Source: DAOUAG01 sp034432935 (GTDB taxonomy: Bacteria; Chloroflexota; Dehalococcoidia; SM23-28-2; RBG-16-64-32). From it: 50,691 nucleotides of DNA. The DNA is taken from NCBI GenBank assembly GCA_034432935.1, contig DAOUBD010000069.1, forward strand, positions 1 to 50,691, in the 5' to 3' direction. The position numbers were made by a program, and so were the translations under genes. The notes beneath the pieces are model-generated. The model searched no databases. It was not told where the DNA came from and saw only the letters and a list, made by a program, of their open reading frames with translations. Below, one piece after another: positions 24,970 to 32,602 of this stretch (position 1 is the stretch's first letter; every line of letters starts with the position of its first letter).

Positions 24970-26055
24970 TTATGTCGACCTCGCAGCCAGCCACTCCGCC
25001 ACCTTCGGCCACAGCCGGCCCACAGCGTTTCTCCCCGCCACTAGGCTTACGTGGCCGCCCTTCAAAACGACGTCCTCCCTGTCAGCGCTCCCGACGAGGG
25101 ACGTCAGCGGACGCGTGGCTGCGAAGGGTGCGATGTGGTCGTGCTCGGCCATGACGTGGAGCACTGGGCAAGTGATGGCCCGCAAGTCCACGTTGCGACC
25201 GCCTATGGACAACCGGTTCGTCATGAGCCTATTCTCCCACATAAGCTCCCGGATGAACTGCCGGTAGGCCTCCCCTGGGAAGGGAATCTGCTCGTTCGTC
25301 CACTTGTACATTATGCGGTATCCGTAAACCCACATGGGGTCCCACAAGTTGTCCAAGAGCCGCACATAGCTCATCCAGCGGTCCATAGGGCGCAAGAGCT
25401 CGAAGGAGCGCAGCATCATCTCCGGCGGTATGTTCCCCATGGCATCCACCAGGCGGTCCACATCGAAGTACCGCCGGTCCGTCCATTTGCGGAACAGCCC
25501 CATGCCCTCCATGTCCACAGGCGTCGCCGCACACACGAGGTTCGCCACCGGGGCTTCCGGATACGCTCCGTTATACATTAAGGCGAAGAGGCCCCCCATG
25601 CAGTAGCCAAATAGACTGTACTCTTCTTCCCCCGTCGCCTGTTGCACGCGGTCCAAGCAGGAAGGGATAAGATCCAGCACGTAGTCCTCGAAGCCCAGCT
25701 TCTTGTCCTCCGGCCGTGGCACCCCCCAATCGATCATGAATACGTCGAACCCCTGACCCAACAGGTACTGAACGAAGCTCTGGCCGGGAGTGAGGTCAAG
25801 GATCCACGGCTTGCTCACCAACGACATCACCAGCACCACCGGCACCCGGTACACCTCGTCCAACACGGGCCGGTAGCGGTACAACCGCATGGTCCCGCGG
25901 GAATAGATGACGTCTTTCGGGGTGCAGCCCACCGGCGGCTCCCCCCGGGCAAGCAGGATGTCCCAGCCCCTCTCGGCCCGCTGGAGGCTGCGTTGTATGC
26001 CGGCCTGGGCGGCCTCCAGGATCTTCCCTACAGTGGGAGGGCGTACGATCGCCAC
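24970..26055 (-). CDS. phaC: class III poly(R)-hydroxyalkanoate synthase subunit PhaC
   Basis: Polymerises (R)-3-hydroxyacyl-CoA into storage polyester at granule surfaces. Alpha/beta hydrolase fold with the modified lipase box GYCMGG; the triad is C152, D306 (AEHDHI) and H335 (KGGHVSL), spaced as in the class III enzyme of Allochromatium. 361 residues is the class III size, well below class I/II. Such enzymes need a second subunit (PhaE or PhaR), and a candidate lies 24 bp upstream. An SDR follows after 1 bp. Confidence 0.94.
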   Translation of the reverse strand: MAIVRPPTVGKILEAAQAGIQRSLQRAERGWDILLARGEPPVGCTPKDVIYSRGTMRLYRYRPVLDEVYRVPVVLVMSLVSKPWILDLTPGQSFVQYLLGQGFDVFMIDWGVPRPEDKKLGFEDYVLDLIPSCLDRVQQATGEEEYSLFGYCMGGLFALMYNGAYPEAPVANLVCAATPVDMEGMGLFRKWTDRRYFDVDRLVDAMGNIPPEMMLRSFELLRPMDRWMSYVRLLDNLWDPMWVYGYRIMYKWTNEQIPFPGEAYRQFIRELMWENRLMTNRLSIGGRNVDLRAITCPVLHVMAEHDHIAPFAATRPLTSLVGSADREDVVLKGGHVSLVAGRNAVGRLWPKVAEWLAARST

Positions 26056-26079
26056 TAATCTGTCCTCCGGCCGGCTCCG

Positions 26080-26487
26080 CTAGGCCACCCCACCGCCTTC
26101 GCCCCGCGGCCGCCGCGTCCGTCCCGGGCGTAGCTGGGTCACCGGTACGGCGGCAGGCACGCCCGCAGCCTCCGCCAGGTGCCGGATACTGGCCTCCAAC
26201 GAAGTTAGCCGCTCCTCGATGCTTCCCAGTCGTTCCCCCAGCTCCACGATGTCAGCGTGGGTGGGTAGATTGAACGTATTGAGGTAGCGTTCCATGCCAC
26301 GGTTCAGGTACCGCTGCAGCAGCGCGTACCCCTCAGTATAGCTGCCCAGGAAGCGGGCGAAGGCGTCCGTCCCCAGCATCTGCGCCAGGAAGCCGTTCCA
26401 CTGACGCTCGGTCTCGGTGAGCCAACTGCGCCATAGCTGGCCGACTCCGGCTGCGCTGTCCTTACTGTGGCCGTTCGTCTCGGACAT
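26080..26487 (-). CDS. PhaE/PhaR-like small subunit of PHA synthase
   Basis: 135-residue helical protein (start ATG 26487 with AAGGAGGAG 6 nt upstream). Its middle (TETERQWNGFLAQMLGTDAFARFLGSYTEGYALLQRYLNRGMERYLNTFNLPTHADIVELGERL) has the look of PhaE/PhaR, including the NLPTHADI-type segment before a short coiled coil (RLGSIEERLTSLEASIRHLAE). The Arg-rich tail may bind the granule or nucleic acid. It lies directly before phaC and overlaps padR by 26 bp. It is shorter than PhaE and nearer PhaR of Bacillus; which of the two it equals is open. Confidence 0.8.
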   Translation of the reverse strand: MSETNGHSKDSAAGVGQLWRSWLTETERQWNGFLAQMLGTDAFARFLGSYTEGYALLQRYLNRGMERYLNTFNLPTHADIVELGERLGSIEERLTSLEASIRHLAEAAGVPAAVPVTQLRPGRTRRPRGEGGGVA

Positions 26488-26932
26488 CCTCTCCTCCTTT
26501 GGAAAAGGTTCCCTTATCGCCCTCCGTGACGCCATCCCGGCCCCCTTGGCCGAGATTCTCCAACGAGCTGAGCGCCGACTGCAAGATCCGCTGGTAGCGC
26601 CCGAACAGGTCCAACCAGAGGTCCAGGAAGGCCTCACCCGCCTTGGTGAGCGAATACATGCGCCGCGCCGGCCCCGACTCCGACGTGTCCCAGAAGGACG
26701 ACACCAACCCCGCTCGCTCCAACTGCCTCAACGTACGGTAGACGGTGGCGGAGTCGAAGTTGGGCAGCCCCGATTTCGCCAGTTCCTGTACCAACTGGTA
26801 GCCGTAGGCGTTCCAGCGCCGCAAGTATGCCAACAGGCTCGAGGTCAAGAGGTCACCGTGGAGCCGTGGTTGTGGCCCGGCGCCGTTGCCCCGGCTCCCT
26901 CTCCGTCTGATGTTCTCGGTATCCGCGGTCAT
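26462..26932 (-). CDS. PadR family regulator, PhaQ-like
   Basis: Winged-helix PadR protein: LLAYLRRWNAYGYQLVQELAKSGLPNFDSATVYRTLRQLERAGLVSSFWDTSESGPARRMYSLTKAG is the full DNA-binding domain (about residues 28-100). A helix and Ser/Gly-rich tail follow. In Bacillus, PhaQ of this family is a polymer-responsive repressor placed between phasin and synthase genes, the same context as here: it heads padR-phaE-like-phaC-SDR and diverges from a phasin-like gene. Its last 26 bp overlap the phaE-like gene. The shared promoter region carries several inverted repeats that it could bind. Confidence 0.87.
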   Translation of the reverse strand: MTADTENIRRRGSRGNGAGPQPRLHGDLLTSSLLAYLRRWNAYGYQLVQELAKSGLPNFDSATVYRTLRQLERAGLVSSFWDTSESGPARRMYSLTKAGEAFLDLWLDLFGRYQRILQSALSSLENLGQGGRDGVTEGDKGTFSKGGEDVRDERPQ

Positions 26933-26960
26933 CGTGCTAAATCATGAACCATAGAGGGGG

Positions 26961-27014
26961 TTGACAACAACGTGCAGCTATGTGTATTCTGCACCTAGAT
27001 GCAATTCTTGTCAA
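26961..27014. promoter_or_regulatory. mirror-image bidirectional promoter and operator between padR and phasin genes
   Basis: Rightward promoter: TTGACA 26961-26966, 18 bp, TATTCT 26985-26990. Leftward promoter: TTGACA 27014-27009 on the minus strand, 17 bp, CAGAAT 26991-26986. The two -35 boxes are the outer arms of an inverted repeat (TTGACAA / TTGTCAA), and the -10 boxes lie on almost the same base pairs. Inside is a perfect dyad GTGCAG-N11-CTGCAC (26972-26994) whose right arm overlaps the -10s, placing a repressor over both promoters at once. Confidence 0.65.
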
Positions 27015-27024
27015 GGAGGTTCTC

Positions 27025-27507
27025 ATGCCCAAGGAAGACACCATCGACCGGTTCTTCGATGCCGTCAACGAAGCGTACGACGCCCTGTTGGATGCCGCCA
27101 AGGCCGCCAACGATCGCGGATACCGCATCTCCCGGCGCTTTATCGATGACATCGAGCGTGGCCAGCGCGACCTGCTGGACATGGCCCGCACTGTGGCCAC
27201 TACGCCCCGTGACGTCGCCGGCTTCTACTCCGCCAGCATGCGGACGCTGACCAGCGCCCAAGGCCGTCTGCTAGACCTGACCCGCCAGTTCGTGGACGAG
27301 ATCTCCGAGGGCCAGCGCGAGGGCCGTGACACCCTCCGCCGGGTCATCGAGGCCAACCGCACAGCCGGCCAGGCCGCCATCGAGGCCGCTCGCGAAGGCA
27401 TCACCACCCGCATCCGGCGCAATCGCGAGAAGGCCGCAGCCAGCGATAACGGCCGCGCTGCTCCCCGGGCCCGCAAGACCCGCTCCACCACCGACACCAG
27501 CGCCTGA
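27025..27507 (+). CDS. phasin-like PHA granule protein
   Basis: 160-residue protein, nearly all amphipathic helix, with no hydrophobic membrane segment (DTIDRFFDAVNEAYDALLDAAKAANDRG, VDEISEGQREGRDTLRRVIEANRTAGQ). The tail is Arg/Lys/Ala rich (RAAPRARKTRS), as in some phasins that also touch DNA. The start is ATG 27025 with AAGGAGG 6 nt upstream; the earlier ATG lacks one. It diverges from padR and shares its promoter region, the standard layout of phaP and its polymer-sensing repressor. The phasin role is inferred from composition and context, not from a strong motif. Confidence 0.72.
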   Translation: MPKEDTIDRFFDAVNEAYDALLDAAKAANDRGYRISRRFIDDIERGQRDLLDMARTVATTPRDVAGFYSASMRTLTSAQGRLLDLTRQFVDEISEGQREGRDTLRRVIEANRTAGQAAIEAAREGITTRIRRNREKAAASDNGRAAPRARKTRSTTDTSA

Positions 27508-27529
27508 CCCCTCCCGGCGTCTGGGCCGA

Positions 27530-27561
27530 GCCGCAGGGCGGGGCTGCTCCCGCCCTGCGGC
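27530..27561. terminator. bidirectional terminator-like hairpin
   Basis: A perfect 13-bp stem (GCCGCAGGGCGGG with CCCGCCCTGCGGC) and 6-nt loop lies between the convergent phasin and hydrolase genes. There is no T-run on either side, so the stop may be Rho-assisted or only structural. Confidence 0.6.
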
Positions 27562-27581
27562 CGACATCTCGATAGCGGCTC

Positions 27582-28373
27582 CTAGCCCCGGTAGTGCTCT
27601 GGGTCAGCCAGAAAATGGGCTATGTGCCGGAACACCTGGGGATTGAAGGCCAGCCCCACGTGCGTCCCCGGGACCTCGATGTCCCTCTCGTCCCCGTTCA
27701 CGCAGTAGTGCCAGTCCACGATACCATCCGTCTTCGTGTATATAGCGATGTGGGGCACCGACGCCGGAAACTCGGCCCTCAGGGACTTCAGCGCCTCGCA
27801 CGTGCAGTAGCCCGTGTAACACTGGGCCGGCGCCGAGGGCGAAGCGGAGGCCAGTGCCCCGTTCCTCCGTTGCAGCACGCGGCCCCGCACCAAATACGCC
27901 GTCTGCAGGACAAAGGGGTGCACCCGCACGCCCCGGAACGGCGAGGCCATCGTCACTACGGAGGCCACTAGCTCCGGCCACCGCGTAGCAGCCCCCCGCG
28001 CCAACACCCCGCCCAGACTGTGCCCGATGAGGTTGACCCCTTGTCCCGTGTCCGCCCGGGCCCGGTCCATCGTCTCCTTCAAACGCAGGGTCAGCACCTC
28101 TGGGCACTCCGCGTTGCGGCCGATGCCCGACAGGTACGCCCGGTAGCCGATCCGCTTCAGCCAAGAGTGCAGGTCGCCGAGATATTGATCCGACCCCATA
28201 AAGCCGGGGATCACCACCACCGGCTGGCCATGGCCCCTGGGAATCCCTATGCCCCTGTACACAGCCGAAAGGCGCAACGAAAGCCAGTCCACGCCCAGAA
28301 ACGCTTCCCTCCACAGAGGCAGAGAGGATGTGGCCTGGAAGTCCTCCTCTATCCGTTTGCGCCGTGTCGCCAT
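27582..28373 (-). CDS. alpha/beta hydrolase (lipase-like)
   Basis: 263-residue hydrolase with the nucleophile elbow GHSLGG (S119), oxyanion segment VVVIPGFMGSDQYL, a probable acid Asp in TKTDGIVDW and His in PGTHVGLAFNP. The fold resembles bacterial esterases and lipases of the PGAP1/LipA kind. No signal peptide is visible, so it is probably cytosolic. Lying between phasin and the wax ester synthase, it could mobilise storage esters or polyester, but the substrate is not shown by sequence. Confidence 0.82.
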   Translation of the reverse strand: MATRRKRIEEDFQATSSLPLWREAFLGVDWLSLRLSAVYRGIGIPRGHGQPVVVIPGFMGSDQYLGDLHSWLKRIGYRAYLSGIGRNAECPEVLTLRLKETMDRARADTGQGVNLIGHSLGGVLARGAATRWPELVASVVTMASPFRGVRVHPFVLQTAYLVRGRVLQRRNGALASASPSAPAQCYTGYCTCEALKSLRAEFPASVPHIAIYTKTDGIVDWHYCVNGDERDIEVPGTHVGLAFNPQVFRHIAHFLADPEHYRG

Positions 28374-28452
28374 GAACTACTCGTGACCCCCGCCGTGGGC
28401 AACCGCATAACCCACCTCGAGCCCATCATATCAAAATTGCTTGCCCGGTAGT

Positions 28453-28482
28453 GTGGCATCGCCGCGAACAACGGTATATAAT
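28453..28482 (+). promoter_or_regulatory. promoter of wax ester synthase gene
   Basis: A perfect TATAAT (28477-28482) with GTGGCA (28453-28458) 18 bp upstream lies in the 194-bp divergent gap between the hydrolase and the acyltransferase. The leader would be about 80 nt. Confidence 0.6.
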
Positions 28483-28567
28483 GCCTGTAGCGCTTGCGGG
28501 GGTAGTCGGGGCGGGTCTCCAGGGAAGCAGCCGCGCTGGGGCTTGCCCAAATACAAGGGGTTCGCAC

Positions 28568-30076
28568 ATGGCTCAAAGCGGCCTTAGCCGGCGGCTAAGT
28601 GCCCAGGACGCCGCTTTCCTCTACTTTGAGAGGCCAGAGGCGCCCATGCACATAGGCTCTATAGCCATTTTCGACGGAGAGTTCTCCACCGAAGCCTTCC
28701 GGGAACGCATCGCCTCCAAGCTGCACCTCATCCCCCGCTATCTCCAGCGCGTCGTCCCTGCCCCCTTCAACCTGGCTCACCCCACGTGGGAATGGGATCC
28801 CGGCTTCGATATCAACCGCCATATCCTAAGAGAGAAGATCGACCCTCCTGGCAGCGATGCCCAACTCATGGAGCTCGCTGCCAAGATCTTCGCGGGCATG
28901 CTGGACCGCAACAAGCCTCTCTGGGAGATCCACGTGGTCGAGGGGCTAGAAGGTGGCAGGACGGCCCTCGTCTCTAAGGTCCACCACTGTCTCGTGGATG
29001 GCGTCTCCGGCATCGAGCTTCTCATGATCGTCCTCGACGTCTCCCCCAACCCGCCGCCACCGCCCGAGGCGCGCCCCTTCGATCCACCGCCCATGCCTGG
29101 GCCTGCCGAGCGGCTTCTCGATGCCTTCTTCGATAACTTGGCGGCGCGCGTCGATAGCATGGCAGCCCTGCAAAGGGGCATCGTAGATGCCGTCGCCACC
29201 GGCGGCAGCGCCGGCCGCACCGTCCTCAAGGCCCTGGAGACCGCCGTGCCGTACTTCGCCGTTCCCGGCCCCAGGGCTCCTTTCAACAAGCCCTTCGGAG
29301 GGGGACGGAAGTTCGCCGGAAGCGAGATCTCTTTTCAGGAGGTCCGGGCCATCCGCGCCGCCTGCGGAGGCACCGTCAACGACGTCGTCCTCACCGTCCT
29401 CGGCGGCGCCCTCGGCCGCTATCTGGAGATGCACGGCCTTCCCACAGAGGGACGCATCATGCGCGTCCTGACCCCTGTGAACGTGCGCCGGGAAGACGAA
29501 CGAGGAAAGCTCGGCAACCGCATCTCCATGCTCCTCGTTGAGGTCCCCGTTGGCATCCGCGATCCCATCGAACGCCTCAAGGATATCGTCCAAAAGACCG
29601 AGAGCCTCAAGCGAAACAACATCGCCGACGGTATCGAGCTGATGGGTAACGCCCTTACGGGCGGGCCGGCGCCCCTGCTTGCGGCTATCGGCCGGCTTCC
29701 GTTGCCCCCCAACACCGTCGGCAATATCGTCTGCACCAACGTCCCCGGCCCGATGATCCCCCTCTACACCATGGGCCGCCGCCTCGTCGCCCACTATCCC
29801 CTCGTCCCTATCGCCTGGGAGATGGGCATCGGTTGCGGCGTCACCAGCTACGACCAGAAGCTGTACTTCGGGCTAATCGCGGATTCGCAAGCGGCGCCAG
29901 ACGTACACCGCCTAAAAGAGTTCCTGGACCAGGCTTATGTCGAGCTCCGGGCCGCGGCCGGCGTGAGCAAGTCCGACCTCCCGGAGGTGGGACTCGCCGC
30001 CAAGCGCACCGTTGGCCGGCGCCGGCGCGCGGCCCCGGCCGCCCACGCCGAACCTCTGGCTGCCGACGCTGGCTAG
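28568..30076 (+). CDS. wax ester synthase / diacylglycerol acyltransferase (WS/DGAT)
   Basis: Esterifies acyl-CoA to fatty alcohols or diacylglycerol, making neutral storage lipid. The catalytic HHxxxDG motif is H139-H140-C-L-V-D144-G145. The N-terminus DAAFLYFERPEAPMHIGSIAIFDG and the C-terminal NVPGP and GVTSYDQKLYFGLIAD blocks are typical of the family. I start it at ATG 28568 (502 residues), where family homology begins; the open frame upstream to 28451 contains the promoter. Its presence beside the PHA genes suggests two kinds of carbon reserve. The C-terminal 30 residues are Ala/Arg rich. Confidence 0.93.
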   Translation: MAQSGLSRRLSAQDAAFLYFERPEAPMHIGSIAIFDGEFSTEAFRERIASKLHLIPRYLQRVVPAPFNLAHPTWEWDPGFDINRHILREKIDPPGSDAQLMELAAKIFAGMLDRNKPLWEIHVVEGLEGGRTALVSKVHHCLVDGVSGIELLMIVLDVSPNPPPPPEARPFDPPPMPGPAERLLDAFFDNLAARVDSMAALQRGIVDAVATGGSAGRTVLKALETAVPYFAVPGPRAPFNKPFGGGRKFAGSEISFQEVRAIRAACGGTVNDVVLTVLGGALGRYLEMHGLPTEGRIMRVLTPVNVRREDERGKLGNRISMLLVEVPVGIRDPIERLKDIVQKTESLKRNNIADGIELMGNALTGGPAPLLAAIGRLPLPPNTVGNIVCTNVPGPMIPLYTMGRRLVAHYPLVPIAWEMGIGCGVTSYDQKLYFGLIADSQAAPDVHRLKEFLDQAYVELRAAAGVSKSDLPEVGLAAKRTVGRRRRAAPAAHAEPLAADAG

Positions 30077-30359
30077 GGCGTTCCCCGCCCGGCCTGACTA
30101 GACGGCCCCCCTCGCGGGACGCGTCAGCAAGCCATCACTGGCTGAGAGGCGATATCCCAGCGCCGGCGGCCAACTCTTACGAGGCAGCCAAGCGTCAGCG
30201 GGTACTCTATTGCAGGCGGCATCTGGCGTGACGGGGATCGTCCAGCGCTATGGCCCTCCGGCTGGTCTCCGCCCCATGTTACAGAAGCGCGGACGGCGCC
30301 CAGCCGCCCGCGTGCCGCTAGCCCGGGGACCGGCGCTTGCCGACTCCGGTGGCCTCTGC

Positions 30360-30953
30360 TTACCGGCTTCGCGGCCGGGGTGGCGCCTCGTTGCTGAACC
30401 CGGCCATGTCATAGGACATGATCAGCAGATCCCGGGTTCGCCCATCCCGCGTCATCACGTGGTCCGCCAAGAGCGCCTCCGGCCGGAACCCCAGGTGCTC
30501 GAAGACCTGGCGCGCGCTGCGCTGATCCGTCGTCATCTGGGCGGTCACCTTCTTTAGACCCAGGTCCCGGGCGATAGCGAAGGCCTCGTGCGTCAGCCGC
30601 TTCCCAAGGCCGATGCCCCGGTATTCCACGCCCACCAGCACCCGCATCTCGCCCACATGGCGCATCCAGTTCGCCTCGTTCATGTGGATGCTGGCGTAAC
30701 CGGCGATCTTTCCGCCGGTCTCAGCCATCACAGTGACCGTACGCCCCGTCTTCAGATAGCGCATCCAGTTATCCACCGTCTCGGGCTGGGTGATGTCCGT
30801 ACGCAGGAAAAGGAGGTCCTCAGGCGGCAGGCCCCGGGCGAACTCCAGTACGGCCTCCCGGTCCCCCTCGTTCATCAGCCGGAAGGTGAGCTGGACGCCG
30901 TTCAGCGTCGTGGTCCAGGGATAGGTCCGCTGCAACGTTGTCGCCGGGGTCAT
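30360..30953 (-). CDS. GNAT family N-acetyltransferase
   Basis: 197-residue acetyltransferase; acetyl-CoA loop in VGVEYRGIGLGKRLTHEAF (the R/Q-x-x-G-x-G/A motif is present as RGIGLG), followed by KVTAQMTTDQRSARQVFEHLGFRPEALL. The N-terminal part (VQLTFRLMNEGDREAVLEFARGLP) is the usual beta-1/alpha-1. The start is set at ATG 30953 with AAAGGAAAGG upstream; the longer frame runs into the divergent gene. The substrate is unknown. The 283 bp between this stop and the WS/DGAT stop hold no gene, tRNA or strong hairpin that I can see. Confidence 0.87.
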   Translation of the reverse strand: MTPATTLQRTYPWTTTLNGVQLTFRLMNEGDREAVLEFARGLPPEDLLFLRTDITQPETVDNWMRYLKTGRTVTVMAETGGKIAGYASIHMNEANWMRHVGEMRVLVGVEYRGIGLGKRLTHEAFAIARDLGLKKVTAQMTTDQRSARQVFEHLGFRPEALLADHVMTRDGRTRDLLIMSYDMAGFSNEAPPRPRSR

Positions 30954-31111
30954 GGTCTTGTTCCAGCCTTTCCTTTGATGTCGCGACCGCAGCATATCCC
31001 ACGCCGGAGAAAAATGCAACTTTTCACCCCGAGCCTTGCGATCCGGACGGGGCGTTTTTCCGCGGCCCCGTATCCTGGTTCCCGCCGGCCCGGCGGGCTA
31101 CACTACAACCG

Positions 31112-32398
31112 ATGCCTGGCCAGACCCCAGCGCCTACCGCGCCCAAACCCCGTGCCGTTATCACCGGCATCGGCCTCGTCTCACCCCTGGGCAACGATCT
31201 CGATTCCTTCTGGGCCGGACTCGCGGCTGGGCGTTCTGCCGTGTCTCGCCTCCCCGATGAGCTGCGGGGCGGCCTGCCTTGCTACGCTGGAGCCCTGGTC
31301 AAGGACTTTGACTTCGGCCGTTTTGCGGATGGCCCCTGGGTGCGCCGCCCGCGTGGCCGCCTGCCCCTCTTCGTACAGTACGCCCTCGCGGCCTGCGCCG
31401 CTGCCATCCGTCACGCCGGAATCGATCTCGCTGCCATCGATCCAACCCGCTTTGGGGTCGTCATCGGCAACGGCGCGGGAGGCGTGCCCTATATCGTCCC
31501 CCACGTTGAGACACTCCGCGAACGCGGCTGGTCGAGGGTCGATCCCCAGGTGCTTCTCCAACTCATCCCTAACGCCGCCGTGGCCCACGCAGCCGTCGTC
31601 TTCGGGGCCCGCGGCTACAACGCCACCTTCGTCGCGGCTTGCGCGTCAGGCACCCAGGCCATCGGCGAGGCCTACCGCGCCGTAGCCTCCGGCCTGGCCG
31701 ATGTCGTCCTGGCCGGGGGCACAGAGGCCTGGCTGACGGAGGCCGGCCTGATATCCTTCGCCCTCATGGGCGCCTTGTCCCGTTGGAGTGGCGACCCCGC
31801 CCTGGCAAGCAGGCCCTTCGACAGGGGCCGCACCGGCTTCGTCCCCGCGGAGGGAGCCGCCATCTTAGTCATCGAGGAACGGCAGCACGCCCAGCGCCGC
31901 GGCGCCCGGCCACTGGCCGAAATCAAAGGCTACGCCTGTACCAACGATGCCTATCACCTCGTAGCGCCGGACCCCGAGGGCCAAGGAGCCGCCCAGTGCA
32001 TCCGCCTGGCCCTGCGCGACGCCGGCGTCAGACCGGAAGAGATCGATTACGTCAACGCCCACGGCACGGGTACCCAGCGCGGCGACATCGCCGAGACGAA
32101 GGCCATCAAGGCAGCCCTGGGCGCCCATGCCGCGTCCGTTCCCATTAGCGCCACCAAGTCCATGATTGGCCACAGCATGGGGGCCTCTGGGGCCCTGGAA
32201 GCCGTCGCCTGTGTCCAGACCCTCCTCACAGGCGTCATCCACCCCACCATCAATCTCGAGTCGCCCGACCCTGAGTGCGATCTCGATTACGTGCCTGGAG
32301 CGTCCCGCCGGGGGAGCGTTCAGACCATCCTCAAGAACAGCTTCGGCTTCGGTGGCCACAACGCTTGCCTGGTGCTCACCTCCGCCGGCCGGGTATAG
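31112..32398 (+). CDS. beta-ketoacyl-ACP synthase II-like (FabF family)
   Basis: Condenses malonyl-ACP with acyl-ACP. The thiolase-fold catalytic residues are C177 (VAACASGTQ), H317 (NAHGTGT) and H354 (SMIGHSMG), and the C-terminal NSFGFGGHNACLVL is standard. 428 residues is slightly longer than FabF, with a Pro-rich N-terminus. It stands away from any fatty acid synthesis operon, so it may serve a special acyl chain or the nearby neutral lipid pathway. A TACACT 7 bp before the ATG at 31112 could drive leaderless transcription, but no -35 is evident. Confidence 0.9.
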   Translation: MPGQTPAPTAPKPRAVITGIGLVSPLGNDLDSFWAGLAAGRSAVSRLPDELRGGLPCYAGALVKDFDFGRFADGPWVRRPRGRLPLFVQYALAACAAAIRHAGIDLAAIDPTRFGVVIGNGAGGVPYIVPHVETLRERGWSRVDPQVLLQLIPNAAVAHAAVVFGARGYNATFVAACASGTQAIGEAYRAVASGLADVVLAGGTEAWLTEAGLISFALMGALSRWSGDPALASRPFDRGRTGFVPAEGAAILVIEERQHAQRRGARPLAEIKGYACTNDAYHLVAPDPEGQGAAQCIRLALRDAGVRPEEIDYVNAHGTGTQRGDIAETKAIKAALGAHAASVPISATKSMIGHSMGASGALEAVACVQTLLTGVIHPTINLESPDPECDLDYVPGASRRGSVQTILKNSFGFGGHNACLVLTSAGRV

Positions 32399-32462
32399 GG
32401 CTGGCTGCCAGGGCTTCCGGCCCCATCCTTCGATCCGCACCCAGGCTTCGCGCCGTACACAT

Positions 32463-32498
32463 TATTGGAAATTGGAACCCGCTAATCCGCTTCCAATA
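32463..32498. repeat. ATTGGAA boxes upstream of HtrA protease
   Basis: Two tandem ATTGGAA copies (32464-32470, 32471-32477) and one inverted copy (32491-32497) form an 8-bp perfect inverted repeat TATTGGAA/TTCCAATA with a 20-bp centre. It lies about 105 bp before the htrA start in an otherwise GC-rich 201-bp gap and looks like a regulator binding site. Confidence 0.5.
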
Positions 32499-32602
32499 GA
32501 CCCTTAATCCCTCAGTGCCAAGATAAAGGGTAGAAGCACAGGGCTCCGTCCCCACGCAGCAGCGTCTGGGGGTCCCAGACGCGATCCCGAAAGGAGACTA
32601 TG

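Noticed and set aside
30077..30359. 283-bp gap searched for a tRNA, small RNA or gene remnant
   Set aside because: No cloverleaf, T-loop signature, conserved peptide or strong hairpin was found.
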